Source of the DNA: Acanthosepion esculentum
Lineage: Eukaryota > Mollusca > Cephalopoda > Sepiida > Sepiidae
Length of the DNA stretch: 64,000 bases
Assembly (NCBI GenBank): GCA_964036315.1
Contig: OZ038498.1
Location: forward strand, 6,260,278 to 6,324,277
Direction: 5' to 3'
Under the pieces are notes generated by a model, which saw only the letters and a program-made list of their open reading frames with translations, was not told the origin of the DNA and made no database searches. Made by a program: the position numbers and the translations under genes. Every line of letters starts with the position of its first letter. The stretch's first letter is position 1. This document shows, piece after piece, positions 32,006-42,589 of the stretch.

Positions 32006-32172
32006 TTTCATTAAAAACAACTGACATGGTGCTTTTATTTAGTTTTTTATATAATTTCTCGTGCTGAAAAAAAGAAAGAAATAGAACGCACGAGAAGTTA
32101 TATAAAAAACTAAATAAAAGCACCTTGTCAGTCATTTTTAATGAAATGTGCATGAAAGAAGGATTGCTGCCT

Positions 32173-32232
<60 letters not shown>
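31941..32232. repeat. 154-bp palindrome flanked by TG/TA and CA/TA microsatellites
   Basis: Arms 31999-32064 and 32088-32153 (GCACATTTCATT ... AATGAAATGTGC, with a central GTGC/GCAC pairing) are near-perfect. On the left lie TG and then TA units (31941-31998), on the right about 24 CA units and then TA (32176-32232), so the simple repeats are also roughly inverted. The right flank AAGGATTGCTGCCTAAAC matches a flank at 15.69 kb in inverse. Confidence 0.92.
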
Positions 32233-32960
32233 GTATAAAGAAGAAAGAAAAATGGGTAGAAGATAGAGAAAAGTAAAAGAGTTTCAAAAATAAGAAGGGA
32301 AGACAGATTTCAAAGTAAGGTTTTTTTTATGGGGGAAGAGAGAGAGAGATATAGACATGGGGGGAGGGAAGTGAGAGAGAGAGTAAGAGAGGGAAAGAAA
32401 AGGGTTAAACAGTCAGTTGATGGGTTGACCTAGAATATACTAAACCCCCCCCCCCCGGACCTGACAAATAAAAAACAGGAACATATTAAACAATGGTACA
32501 TTAAGATGCCTATTCAATTCCTGCAGTGGAACAATGTCATTGATTATAACTGTTATACTTTCAAAAAATGTTGATGATTATGGAAATAATAATAATAATA
32601 GTAATAATGATAAAAAGTATTAATACTAAAAAAATTTTTTTTTTAAAGATATTTTAAAAAATAAAATCTTTTAATATAAAAATTTTGATTAAATAAATAA
32701 AGTGATAAGTAAAGGACAATTTTAAGTAAAACTAAAAAAACATAAAATTCCAAAGATTTAAATTTTTCTCCATCTTCTACCCCTTTTTCTTCTTTTTCTT
32801 TACTCTTTTTACATTTTTTTTCTTTCTGTTTTCTTTTTTTGCTTGTGTCTTGTTAAATTTAAAATCCATTTATTGTTGTAAAATTATTGGTCTGAAGAGA
32901 TGGGCACCTGAGCCTATGAAATAAATTATCACCTAAATGGATTTCTAAGGACTACACTTT
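32233..32960. repeat. Interspersed repeat with purine-rich body, copy 2 (foldback form)
   Basis: 32235-32470 matches the purine-rich stretch at 15.3-15.58 kb. 32873-32960 is an inverted match to 15205-15290. 32760-32840 is a pyrimidine-rich near-inverse of 32235-32290. A C14 run at 32445-32458 interrupts it. Non-coding. Confidence 0.6.
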
Positions 32961-34189
32961 TATTATTATTATTATCATTATTATTATTATTATATTTGCT
33001 CTGTTCTTACATTGAGCTCTCTTTGGATTTATCCCTACTAATTAACAATTTTATAATATATATATATACTCACATCAATCTATTTACTTGCAAAACCTAC
33101 CAATAAATATCCATGTTAATGATTTAGAATTATTCAGATTAAGTACTAATATATATTTGTGTGTAGATATATTGCAATGCTATATATTTTAACAGCATAC
33201 ATATTGTGGTAACAGTACTGTGTAAGATTGGGTTAAAGACATCCTGATTGTGCTTGATAATTATAATTCTATAAAGAAGCTGAGTGGAGATTCTTTTCAC
33301 TATCCTCTACAGATATATTCATAAACAGAGATAGATTCTTATTATGATATATGTTATGTTTGCATTTCCTCTCTGTTCAGTGTTTCTTATATTTCTGTAT
33401 GCCTTAACAAGTTTCACCAAATGACACCGTTTTACTTATGTTCATTGTTTTTATTGTCTCTTTCAAAAATACCTTTTCAACTTTAGAAATGTCTTTGAGT
33501 AAGGCAAAAATGATACGTGGTGAGTTTTAATGATAGATATTTGAAACAGTGTTTTTGGTATTACAATATAAATGAGTACTGTGTTTGGTAAAATTTCTTT
33601 CTAACTGCAATCAAATGTATGCAATCAGACACTTGCTTTTTTGTAGATTTATTGCATCTTAATTGCTGGGCTGAGATTTCTGTGATTGACTTTAATTGAA
33701 TTGTTTTTTTTTTTGTTAATGATATTAATCAAATTTGTTATAAAAGAATCAGATGTATCAGATATATTAATAGAAAAATTATAAATTATTACACATTAAT
33801 AGAAATTATTAGACAAATTAATAGAAAAAGGAAATTTTCTCTTGTATGAAAATGATGGCAAGAAGAATGTGTAGCTTAAATGCGCAAAGTAGAAAGTCAA
33901 CAACAAAATATCAAATCTTCATAATCAGATGGCAAAGGAAGTGAAAAGTCACACTGAAGAATGTGTCTTTTAAGATGGTTTGCTGCTACTGTTGATAATT
34001 GTCTGCTCTCTATCATTTTCCAGCAACTGATCATAGAATTTCAATAATTTTGTCACCAGGGTGACGCAGAATACCGCCATTGGCCTATTAGAGTCTATTA
34101 TATTATAATGCATCGATCATTGGTATTAATATTTTCTGAGGGAAAAATAACCTCCACATCCCAACAATTGCACGTGCAGAATGGTTTTA
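32961..34189. other. Unassigned AT-rich DNA
   Basis: ATT microsatellite at about 32960-32996, TA run near 33055-33067. No gene recognised. Confidence 0.5.
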
Positions 34190-34795
34190 TTTTCCAAATG
34201 TCATGGAAAGTAAGTGATTTTAACAGATGAACGTAAAGTGGGATACTGAAACCCGAAGGCGCGTTGAGATATAGCGAAAGATGCCTTTCAAAACCTGAGC
34301 AGAGTATTAAGAAACAGGATAAATTTGTTAGAAACAAAGAAAAGAGTACTGAACTTTTATGTGATATCAGTCCTCCTATATGAATGATGGATCATCTCTG
34401 CACAGATGAAGAAGAAACTTGAACCAACAGGTGGTTCTACTGAAGGGTGCTGAGAATACCATGAATGAAACGTGTGAGCAATGATGAACTTTTAGAGTAA
34501 ATGGAAGCCAAAAGGACACGTGTAGCATCAGAAAGATATACTTGAAACTTCTAGTACACATAATGAGGAAAGAGGGCTTGGGAAATTTGACACTCACAGG
34601 GCCTATTGAAAGCAAGTGGAACAGAAATAAGACAATGCATAACCTATCTAGTGAGCTTTACTAAATGGATGGCTGAACAAGATTTAAGAGCGATAACAAA
34701 AATCAAAATTTATTAAGAGCTACAAAAGACAGGAAGCTGTGGCGAGCCATAACTGCCAACATCCTGCAGGAACATGGCACGTAGATGAAGAAGAA
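34190..34795 (+). pseudogene. LINE-A copy 3: non-LTR retrotransposon ORF2 C-terminal remnant
   Basis: Translation across several frames reads IAKDAFQNLSRVL, then VISVLLYE, QMKKKLEPT and an eroded RIP block, EGLGNLTLTG, and LRAT with LWRA. It reaches further 5' than copies 1 and 2. Ends near GGCACGTAGATGAAGAAG, the family 3' end. Deletions remove most of the FYRRML block. Inactive. Confidence 0.75.
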
Positions 34796-35970
34796 TCAAA
34801 TATGGGAAGGCTGTCAAAGAACCAATGATTATAAAGTAGCTGTTTTTAATTCAGCTAAATATAAGGAAGCATAAATTATTGGTAGGTTGAGTGAGATCAA
34901 ATGCAAAGTGTAAATATGAAATAGGCGGGAATAGATCAGACAATATATATATACATACATATACACACACATATATATATATAATGAGGGAGAAGGAGAT
35001 CTATCAGTGCATATTGACATTTTTATTAAATGATGCGTTTGGATATTGGCATGCATTTTGTGCTCAGTACTTCATATTAAAATCTACATTGTCCTTTTTT
35101 TGTCAGAGGAAGAATGATTTTGTTCATTGCACTTTTATCTGCAAAATTATTTGAGCATGACCGATGTTAGATAGTGATTTTCTGGGTAAATATCCTATTT
35201 TTTTTTTTCATTTAATAAGAGGTAATAAAAAATGCACTCTCGGGTGCACGTAACAACACCCCTCCCCCCCCCCCGGAAATTTGCAAATAATATCAGTTGT
35301 TTTAAATTTATTCTAGACATGGTTCTACATAAGTCATACAGATGTTGATTGGTTGGAAAGTCGAACAATTTTCTGCTTGTTTTTATGTTGTATGAAAAAT
35401 GATCTTTCAAGTTGCAATTGCTTTTCTGTAATGTTCATTCACCAGGGAAGTTATTATCGGAATCATATTATTGTATTTGAGAATAGAAACGTGCTTGCTT
35501 TTCTTATTAGTGTCCCCAGCTTGACTGCATGCATAAACGTTGATGATGTAAACCAATTAAGACAAATAGTGTTGTTTGGTGGTCATAATGAGCATATATG
35601 CATTATTGATAATGAAAGCCGGTTTAATATCAATCATGACTTCAAGACTCACTAGGAAATACATCAAAAGAGAATATGATTTAATTTTCAATCAGTACAA
35701 AGAAAAGTTGTTAGACTATTGGATTGATAGCTGAGAGTTTGCTTTTTCAACAGGACAGCTGTTAGTGCTGTTAACAAGGTTTTTTGTACAGTTGCCCCAG
35801 TATGTTTCATTATGCCAACCATTAAATATCAAAATGCATTGAAATCCCCTTTAAAAAACAGTTTCTCTCTCATAAGAGTAAGTCTTCTATCTCTCCTCTC
35901 TTCATTCAATTTGTTAACTGCTTAAAGCAGAATGTTTTGCTTGTAAATTCTCTTCCAATTCTACTCTTGA
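34796..35970. other. Unassigned DNA
   Basis: CATA/CA/TA microsatellite at 34945-34983 and a C-run at 35262-35273. Open frames at 34891-35154 and 35353-35655 show no recognised domain. Confidence 0.5.
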
Positions 35971-35974
35971 GGCA

Positions 35975-36640
35975 TCTGGAGTATTGAAGGCAAGAGAAAC
36001 GAAGGAAAGCAGCAGATAACTTACCTAACAAGCCCGTGTAAATGGTTGACAGGAATTGGCAGATATAACAAAAAGGAAAACCTTACTAAGGGCTAGAAAA
36101 GGCAGGAAGTTGTGGAGAGCCATGATTGCCTATGTCCTGAAGGGTTTTGTTTGGTTTGTTTTATGGCATATCAACCTCAAGGGGTCATTTAATCCTGACA
36201 AAACTTTTATTGCTGGTAATATTTTTTCCTTAAAAATGTATTATTTTCTTCAAAAATCTATTTCTGGGAATATTTTTCCTTCAAAAAAATGTATAGCTGT
36301 TTGTATTGCTAGTATTTTTTTAAGTATTGTTGATAATAATTTTTCCTTCAAAAAATTATTGCTGGTAACAATTTTTTTACAAAGTATTTCTGGTATTAAA
36401 CCTATTTTTACACTTTTATAGTGTTTTGACCCCAGTTTAAGGGTTAAATATTTACCCATACCTGGGACCCTAACAGGTTCTACCACCCCCGGGTCAGGGT
36501 CGACTAGGAAACACCAGCAATTAAGAGGTAGTTCCACGCTCCTCAAAACCTCCTGATCAGAGGCCTTGCTGTTGGACATAAATCGTCTTACCCAGGATGC
36601 TTCCTGATGGGACACGGCACATAGAAAAAGATAACAGCTT
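35975..36640 (+). pseudogene. LINE-A copy 4: 3' tail, split by NA1 insertion
   Basis: 35975-36144 carries the GLENL-downstream region and a conserved LLRARKGRKLWRAMIAYVLK stretch. 36601-36640 carries the family end (GGGACACGGCACATAGAAAA). The two parts are contiguous in other copies (for example 52.62 kb), so 36145-36600 is an insertion. The LINE part is non-functional. Confidence 0.85.
36145..36600 (-). mobile_element. NA1 non-autonomous element, copy 4, with target-site duplication
   Basis: 456 bp in minus orientation inside LINE-A copy 4. Direct 10-bp flanks TCCTGAAGGG (36135-36144) and TCCTGATGGG (36601-36610) differ at one base. In the element's own direction the head has TCTGATCAGGAGG and CTCTTAATTGCTGG, the body has ATTACCAGCAATA-type units, and it ends with CCCCTTGAGGTTGATATG followed by an A/C-rich tail. 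A variable-length target duplication and a simple tail fit retroposition by a LINE in trans. Confidence 0.88.
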
Positions 36641-36770
36641 CTGTTGATCATATGGCTGCTGTCTCCTCTTTCCCTCCTGAAAAGTATCCAGATATGTTAC
36701 TGGATCCAGTTCAGCACTATTCTGAAAGGTGAGCCAGCACCAAAGCCTCAGACTGTTTAGACAAGAAAAA

Positions 36771-37175
36771 CAATATCTGTCTATATTTCTGAGAAACTAT
36801 TGTACTATTTACTATTGTTTGAACTGTTATCCTCAAATTTGCTGTCACATTCACAATATTTTGGCCATTGTATACTCCTGCATTCTTCAGGTGATACATG
36901 GTTGACAGAATTGGATCCAAAAAGTGACATGATTCAAAGAATTGTGCGTTCAATCCCTGGCCTCAGCAAAGAGAAAAACTTGGAGAGTTATCAAGATGAA
37001 TTAACTAAAACTGAGATATCCAAAAGCATGGTATGTGGAATTAGAACAATCTGCCCCCCACCATGGGTTAAATAAAGAGTTTGGCTCAAAAAACAAATTT
37101 CACATGAAGAAGGCAGAAACATTATAAATGTGACAGTAAAGATGAAGACAAGAGTTTGAATAATGTATGAAGGCG
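36771..37175. repeat. Pair of inverted P1 Penelope terminal-repeat fragments
   Basis: 36771-36893 is a minus-orientation copy (TCTGTCTATATTTCTGAG ... GCATTCTTCAG). About 37035-37175 is a plus-orientation copy (TGGAATTAGAACAATCTG, ATGAAGAAGGCAGAAACATT, AAGATGAAGACAAGAGTTTG). They are separated by ~140 bp that include a tRNA B-box-like GCGTTCAATCCCTGG. Same head-to-head layout as 3.6-5.4 kb but without RT. Confidence 0.75.
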
Positions 37176-38390
37176 GATACTGAAAAGATCTGGGCCTGAT
37201 CTAATGGGAAGTGGGTCAGGCCTACATCTTTCTCTTACTGAAATTTTCTTCTTCTTCTAAAAATATCCTTGTTAAAAATGGACCACAAATATGTATCTTA
37301 TCATCTAGCAAATATAGTAATGGTTTTGGTTTCAAGTTAAATTCCTGAGTTTTGAATGATGACAAATAAATATGTAGCAAAAGAATTAATGCATTTTCTC
37401 ACCAACTTTTGACTTTGGCATAGGATATATTTTAACTTAGTCTCATACGCAGTTGTTTCTTGTATTCCATTTTCAGTTTAACTTGAATACATTCCAATAA
37501 AGAATAAAAAGCTCAGTTCATCTGCATCTATTTCAAAGTACTATGAGACTTTATGGACTTCAGAAGGGCAAACATTTCATGTACACATTGAGATTTTAAA
37601 TCTGATGTCCTTATAGAATGGATGACAAATAAATTCCTTTTTCTGTGTGCATAAGATGACAAAGTAACGACCTTTTGTAACAGAAATGCAAATAAGGTAA
37701 TGTCTCTATATTTAAGAGGCAGCACTTGTAAGAAAATAAAGATGACTAAAATGTGTTTTTATATATATACATACACAAAATGAAAACTTATCTTAGCCAA
37801 TGCATTTATTTCGTCCTCTGATGGACTTTATCAAGGCAAATGTAAGGATTTTATTTTGCAACATGTATTTATAAGTAAAAGTAAAAATGTTGTTATTTTT
37901 TCATAATTTTTAAATTTAAGAACAATCATAAATATACATTAGGCTAACTGAAAGTCAAGGTAAACTATGGAAGACGTGAGGTGATATAATTTATTGTCTA
38001 ATAAACAAAAGTAAATAAATGAAACTGAATTTTTTTATAATGTAATTATTTTAGTTTGAGAACAATTTATATATTTTAAATAATAGTTTTTGAATGTAAC
38101 CATTTTCTTTTCCTTTTTAACAAAAATTATAGTCATGAATGTTTTTTGCACACACACACACATATATTAAAAATGATAGACAATTTGTGTTGATTAATTT
38201 TAATAGTTGACTTTTATAAATTAAGAAAAATCCTTGTCAGACAAGGAGGAGATTCAATCAGAAATTGTTGGCTGTTAAATAGTGTTATTAATGTACATTA
38301 CCAAAATGAAATGCACCACAATTACAAAAAAGACAAAACACCAATAAAAAAATGTCATACATATGAAACTAGTCAATAAAAATAAATACA
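37176..38390. other. Unassigned AT-rich DNA
   Basis: Contains 37805-37838, whose minus strand has AGUCC-loop-GGACGAAAU (a hammerhead-like fragment; see findings), and a CA run at 38150-38162. No gene. Confidence 0.45.
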
Positions 38391-38394
38391 TCAG

Positions 38395-38790
38395 ATTTTT
38401 TATTCACTACAAAAAATTAAAAACTATCAACTTAATTATTAAAAATAATATCTCCTAAACTTTCAACTCCCTCTATAAGACCAATATTGTATATGAATAT
38501 ACTTGCCTACTCAGAGAATGTTTCTATGTAAAAAACACAAAATGCCTTACATAGGATATACCACAGCCACACTCTTATGGAGACTCACCTGCCACCTATC
38601 AGATCACAGTGCCATCAGACAACACATTAATAAGTAGTATAAGGCTCATAGTAACATTAGACTGCCACTCACTATCGATACCAAAATACTAGCAAAACCA
38701 AACAGTAAAAACAGACTTACAATCCTTGATTCAATGCACATATAATAAAACAAACATCTATAAATAAATACGATTACAATTTACAAGCCC
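38395..38790 (+). pseudogene. Penelope-like GIY-YIG endonuclease relic (family P2), copy 1
   Basis: Translation gives NIVYEYTC, then after a frameshift MPYIGYTTATLLWRLTCHLS, SDHSAIRQHI and RLTILDSMHI. YEYTC and YIGYTT, spaced by about 20 residues, are the two GIY-YIG motifs, and RLTCHLSD.AIRQH is the conserved following helix, as in the C-terminal nuclease of Penelope/Neptune-type elements. The family is distinct from P1, whose motif is CVYAISCSC. No RT is seen upstream. Several frame breaks; inactive. Confidence 0.75.
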
Positions 38791-39064
38791 ACACCCTGAA
38801 AGTATATTAAAAACAATAAGCAAAAAAAACACACATCACAACAGTCACTAGTACTGCAAATCTCACCACCTGTTTCTATATACGCTTAGAAGGATTTAAG
38901 AAAGTCAAATGTTTGGACTATATTTCTTGTACTTTTCATCTGAAATGAACTTTGGACAATTTCCTCCTTGCCAGAGAAAGATTATTCGTAATTTGGAAGA
39001 CTTGTTCAGTAAAATTAATTGACACAAAATTAAACAATTTGCTGCCTAAATATACAGAATGATT

Positions 39065-39070
<6 letters not shown>
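38791..39070. other. Unassigned DNA
   Basis: Short AT-rich interval before a TA/CA run at 39064-39111. May contain the rest of the P2 3' end. Confidence 0.4.
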
Positions 39071-39114
<44 letters not shown>

Positions 39115-39136
39115 ATTATGTAGTGCGTGTTCAATT

Positions 39137-39241
39137 TATATAACGTAAATCATTCATACGAAAAACAAATATTGAAGCTTATTATATGACGAGAATCATA
39201 TAATAAGCTTCAATATTTGTTTTTCGTATGAATGATTTATG

Positions 39242-39247
<6 letters not shown>
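39137..39247. repeat. 111-bp palindrome flanked by TA microsatellites
   Basis: Arms of ~53 bp (ACGTAAATCATTCATACGAA ... TTCGTATGAATGATTTATGT) around a 6-bp loop (CGAGAA). TA arrays lie on the left at 39075-39111 and on the right at 39243-39273. Confidence 0.95.
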
Positions 39248-39282
<35 letters not shown>

Positions 39283-39329
39283 GGAAAGAGTTGAAGATCA
39301 ATTATATGGATTGGAATCCAACAGGCTAA

Positions 39330-39463
39330 TAAGATAAAGAAGAAATAGGAAATGTTTATCAATCTAACATGTTTCACTTTTATTAAAGTGCAATCTCTAA
39401 CAAAGTTTCAATAAAAGTGAAATATGTTATATTGATAAATGTTTCCTATTTGTACTTTGTCTT
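39330..39463. repeat. 134-bp palindrome
   Basis: AAATAGGAAATGTTTATCAA on the left is mirrored by TTGATAAATGTTTCCTATTT-type sequence on the right, with CACTTTTATT/AATAAAAGTG at the inner ends and a ~25-bp loop. It follows the previous palindrome by ~80 bp. Confidence 0.92.
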
Positions 39464-39587
39464 TTACACACACACATACTCACGTGTGTGTGTTTGTGTT
39501 TGAATGGGAATAGAGATGTTCTGATGCAGAACATTTTGCTGCGTTGTTCATTACCGATCAATATATATATTTGTATCTTATAAATTT

Positions 39588-39850
39588 GCTTACAACCATA
39601 TCAAAACACTGGTTTCTGTATGATCACCAAAGTTAAGCAACGTTAAGCTTAATCAGTACCTAGATGAGTGACCAATTGGGAATACCAGGTGCTGTAAGCT
39701 TGGATATGTGGCTGGTGTAATGGATAATGCCTTGAAATTGTCAATTGAGAAGCTGAGTTGGATTTATTTTATTCCCTTATCAGCCATAGTAAATCAATCA
39801 ATTCTTACAAATTTCTAAATCTGCAAATTAACATCCTTGAATATCTTCTT
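39588..39850 (+). mobile_element. 5S-tRNA dimeric SINE, copy 2
   Basis: CTTACAACCATATC ... AAGTTAAGCAACGTTAAG ... CAGTACCTAGATGAGTGACC ... GAATACCAGGTGCTGTAAGC is 5S-derived, followed by the tRNA-like A box TGGTGTAATGGATAATG. The B-box part and the tail are eroded. Diverged from the copies at 5.9 and 60.7 kb. Confidence 0.88.
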
Positions 39851-40361
39851 GTTTTCTATCCTTTCCATCAAAACAAACAGTAAAGCTTTTTTTCTATAAG
39901 CATAAATTCACCCATGATCAGTTATAGTTTCTCTTTTATATGATAATATGAAATTATAAAATAAATTTGCTAGCAAGAGATAATGAGCTTTCAAAATAAA
40001 GTTAAGCATATCATAATACTAAATGTAAATAAACCTTTTTTTTCAGCAATCATCTGCATACACATGACATCTTGTCAGTGAGCCAAAACAGTATTTTAAA
40101 TAGGTGTTTCATTCAATGGTCTTACTATAAATATTGCAACATTTGAGAGAATGACATTGTAGACAAAACACTATTCTTTATGTATATTTTTACATAGAGA
40201 ACTTAAAAAGCAATATTTTACTTGTTGCTACTCTTTTCATAATATTTACATCAGTATTTTTAAACACACATGTGAAATAGTGTTGTAAAGTTCTTGGTAA
40301 GACCCCCCCCAATTCTTTCCCTCTAAATCTTATATATATATGTACAATAATAATAATTATA

Positions 40362-40655
40362 ATAGCTGGCTACTTGTATTCGAGGTTGCCTGTCTACTAA
40401 GACAGCTAGCCAATCCCTATTACAGACTCTCGCTCAGGCACATATGTGTTTGTTCAACACCCACATGGTTTATACTGTAACTATGTTGTGCAGACCTTGG
40501 TTACAGTTTCTGGAAGAGAGCGTGTAATCTAGTGGGATCAACAATCTGAACAATGCCAGCACACTGAAACCCTCGGTCGCGATGACTTGTGACTTTGTGC
40601 TAGTACAGCTATCGATGTCCCCCAAGTGTTCAATTTACCCAGTTTCACTCACAAT
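40362..40655 (-). mobile_element. Long tRNA-type SINE (family S3), truncated copy
   Basis: Plus-strand CTACTTGTATTCGAGG ... CCAATCCCTATT ... CTCGGTCGCGATGACTTGTG ... CCCAGTTTCACTCACAA aligns along its length with 52711-53020. The tRNA-like head seen at 53.10-53.19 kb is missing, as expected of 5' truncation if the element reads on the minus strand. Confidence 0.75.
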
Positions 40656-40663
40656 CACTTTCA

Positions 40664-40686
40664 ATATATATATATATATATATATA
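40664..40686. repeat. TA microsatellite
   Basis: About 11 TA units. On the minus strand, 40772-40748 just beyond it reads CUGAUGA, A, GUCC-UAAA-GGAU, AAAAC, a hammerhead-like block. Confidence 0.9.
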
Positions 40687-40689
40687 GTC

Positions 40690-41280
40690 AAGGACAATAT
40701 TGGGGGGAAAATGTATGGCATAGCTGAAAAAAGCTTTTGTGTGATACGTTTTATCCTTTAGGACTTCATCAGACTAAATTTATTATGTTGGTGTAACTGC
40801 ACATGGACAAGGGATGATGGGAATTTTAAATTAAAATTTTTTTTATATAAGAAAAAGAATGTTAATGAAATCAGCTAGATTATATATCATAAAAAAAAAA
40901 GTTAAAATTTAAAATTCCCAGCATCTCTCATTTGTGTTCTCGTTTAGTCACACAAACACAACATATTTAATCCATTCACTGCCAATTATTTTATGAAAAT
41001 TATTTATAATATAGTAACTAAGAAACTGAGGCACTATGAAGTACCTGAGTGGTGACTAACACCTCTACTAGTCATATAAGTTGGCAATTGATTCTCTCAT
41101 TTCAAGCTGGGAAGGGCATAAAAAAGAATCAAGATTGATGTATAAACACATCTATAGCTGGTTTTTGAACATTATGTTTTGGACGTGTTTGTCTGTGTTA
41201 GATAAAGACACTTTCGGTAAAAAGATATATCCACATCTATGCTGAGGAAGGGCTTAATCCAATGAAGTCCACTTTGTCAT
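40690..41280. other. Unassigned AT-rich DNA
   Basis: No gene. An interspersed repeat is suspected because of the hammerhead-like block and the inverse-similar AT stretches at 40815-40915 (AATTTTAAATTAAAATTTT and similar). Confidence 0.4.
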
Positions 41281-41282
41281 AT

Positions 41283-41293
41283 ATCTATCTATC

Positions 41294-41322
<29 letters not shown>
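41283..41322. repeat. TATC/TA microsatellite
   Basis: TATCTATCTATC grading into about 13 TA units, then CACACATACAC. Confidence 0.92.
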
Positions 41323-41327
<5 letters not shown>

Positions 41328-41714
41328 TACACTTAAACAGCAATAATGCACTCAAACAACTTTTATTAAAATCAACTGACAAATTGTTTAAATTTTCCTT
41401 TATATTTTTCCAGTTTGCATATAAGCTGTCACATATCCAGATTGAATTTAGGAAGAAACTTTTCAAAGTTGATAATGTTTTTGTCCATGTACTTCAATCA
41501 TCTCTAGTCATTATCAGAAATGCTAATATCAGTGCCACAGCGAAAAGTTTTTATTACATCCATTTTAGGAATGCTATATTTCTAATTTAAGTATATGTGT
41601 ATCATATATGAATAATGTCATGTTTAAAATGTTTTGATTTTTTTTATTAGCTTGTTCATATTACAAAACTGAGAGTATTTTAGGATGAAGATATTTTAAA
41701 AACATTTTAAAATG

Positions 41715-42195
41715 CATTTCTTTTTGTTTCAAGATATGTGTTTAATGTGGGTTCATTGTATTTGTGTTTCGAGATATGTGTTTAATGTGGGTTCATTGTG
41801 TTTGTGTTTCAAGATATGTGTTTAATGTGGGTTCATTGTATTTGTGTTTCTTTCTTTGTGTTTCGAGACATGTGTTTAATGTGGGTTCATTGTGTTTCAA
41901 GATGTGTGTTTAATGTGGGTTCATTGTATTTGTGTTTTGAGATATGTATTTAATGTGGGTTCATTGTGTTTGTGTTTCAAGATATGTGTTTAATGTGGGT
42001 TCATTGTATTTGTGTTTTGAGATATGTGTTTAATGTGGGTTCATTGTATTTGTGTTTCTGTTTTTGTGTTTCGAGACATGTTTAATGTGGGCTTATTGTT
42101 TTTGTGTTTCTTTCTTTGTGTTTCGAGACATGTGTTTAATGTGGGTTCATTGTGTTTGTGTTTCGAGATATGTGTTTAATGTGGGTTGTTTCTTT
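41715..42195. repeat. 40-bp minisatellite, about 11-12 units, derived from the P2 3' end
   Basis: Units of TGTTTCGAGATATGTGTTTA plus ATGTGGGTTCATTGTGTTTG, with CAAGAT/CGAGAC variants and inserts such as TTTCTTTG. The last unit merges into the P2 coding tail (minus-strand reading QKKQPTLNTYLET), so the unit is a duplicated piece of that tail. Confidence 0.92.
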
Positions 42196-42560
42196 TGTAT
42201 ATCAACAGCCTTGACTCATTTGAGTTTTTCTTTACAGTTGGTGTTGTATTTGAGAGTTATCTACTAACTTTTGTTTTCTGTTAATGACTGTGTTTTGATT
42301 GTATTAGATGTGATGGTCCATGAGTGTAGAAATTGCATTATGTTTTAATAAGTCACAAATTAACCTATAAGGATGTGTAGAGGTTGTATGACCTATGTAA
42401 TTATTTAATGTTATTTCGTGATTATAGATATTGGGGATGTTATCTCCCTTAGGACATGAGAATTCATAAATAAAATGTTTTTTTTTCATAGGGGGATTTT
42501 TAAGGTTTGGTGTTGGTCATGATTAGGTTAGATGCTGAAACTTTTTTGTAATAAATAATA
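42190..42560 (-). pseudogene. Penelope-like GIY-YIG endonuclease relic (family P2), copy 2
   Basis: Minus-strand translation shows KELLFITKKF, then MKKKHFIYEFSCPKGDNI, NYIGHTTSTHPYRLICDLL and further downstream AVDIQKKQPTLNTYLET. FIYEFSCP and YIGHTT are the GIY-YIG pair. The open part is 42304-42489 and stops follow. The C-terminal QKKQPTLN block corresponds to the usual end of Penelope-like ORFs. Direct continuation into the 40-bp array marks the element's 3' end. A LINE-A remnant abuts upstream at 42.59 kb. Confidence 0.78.
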
Positions 42561-42589
42561 ACTCTTTGGTAGTTATTCCTATAGGTGCC

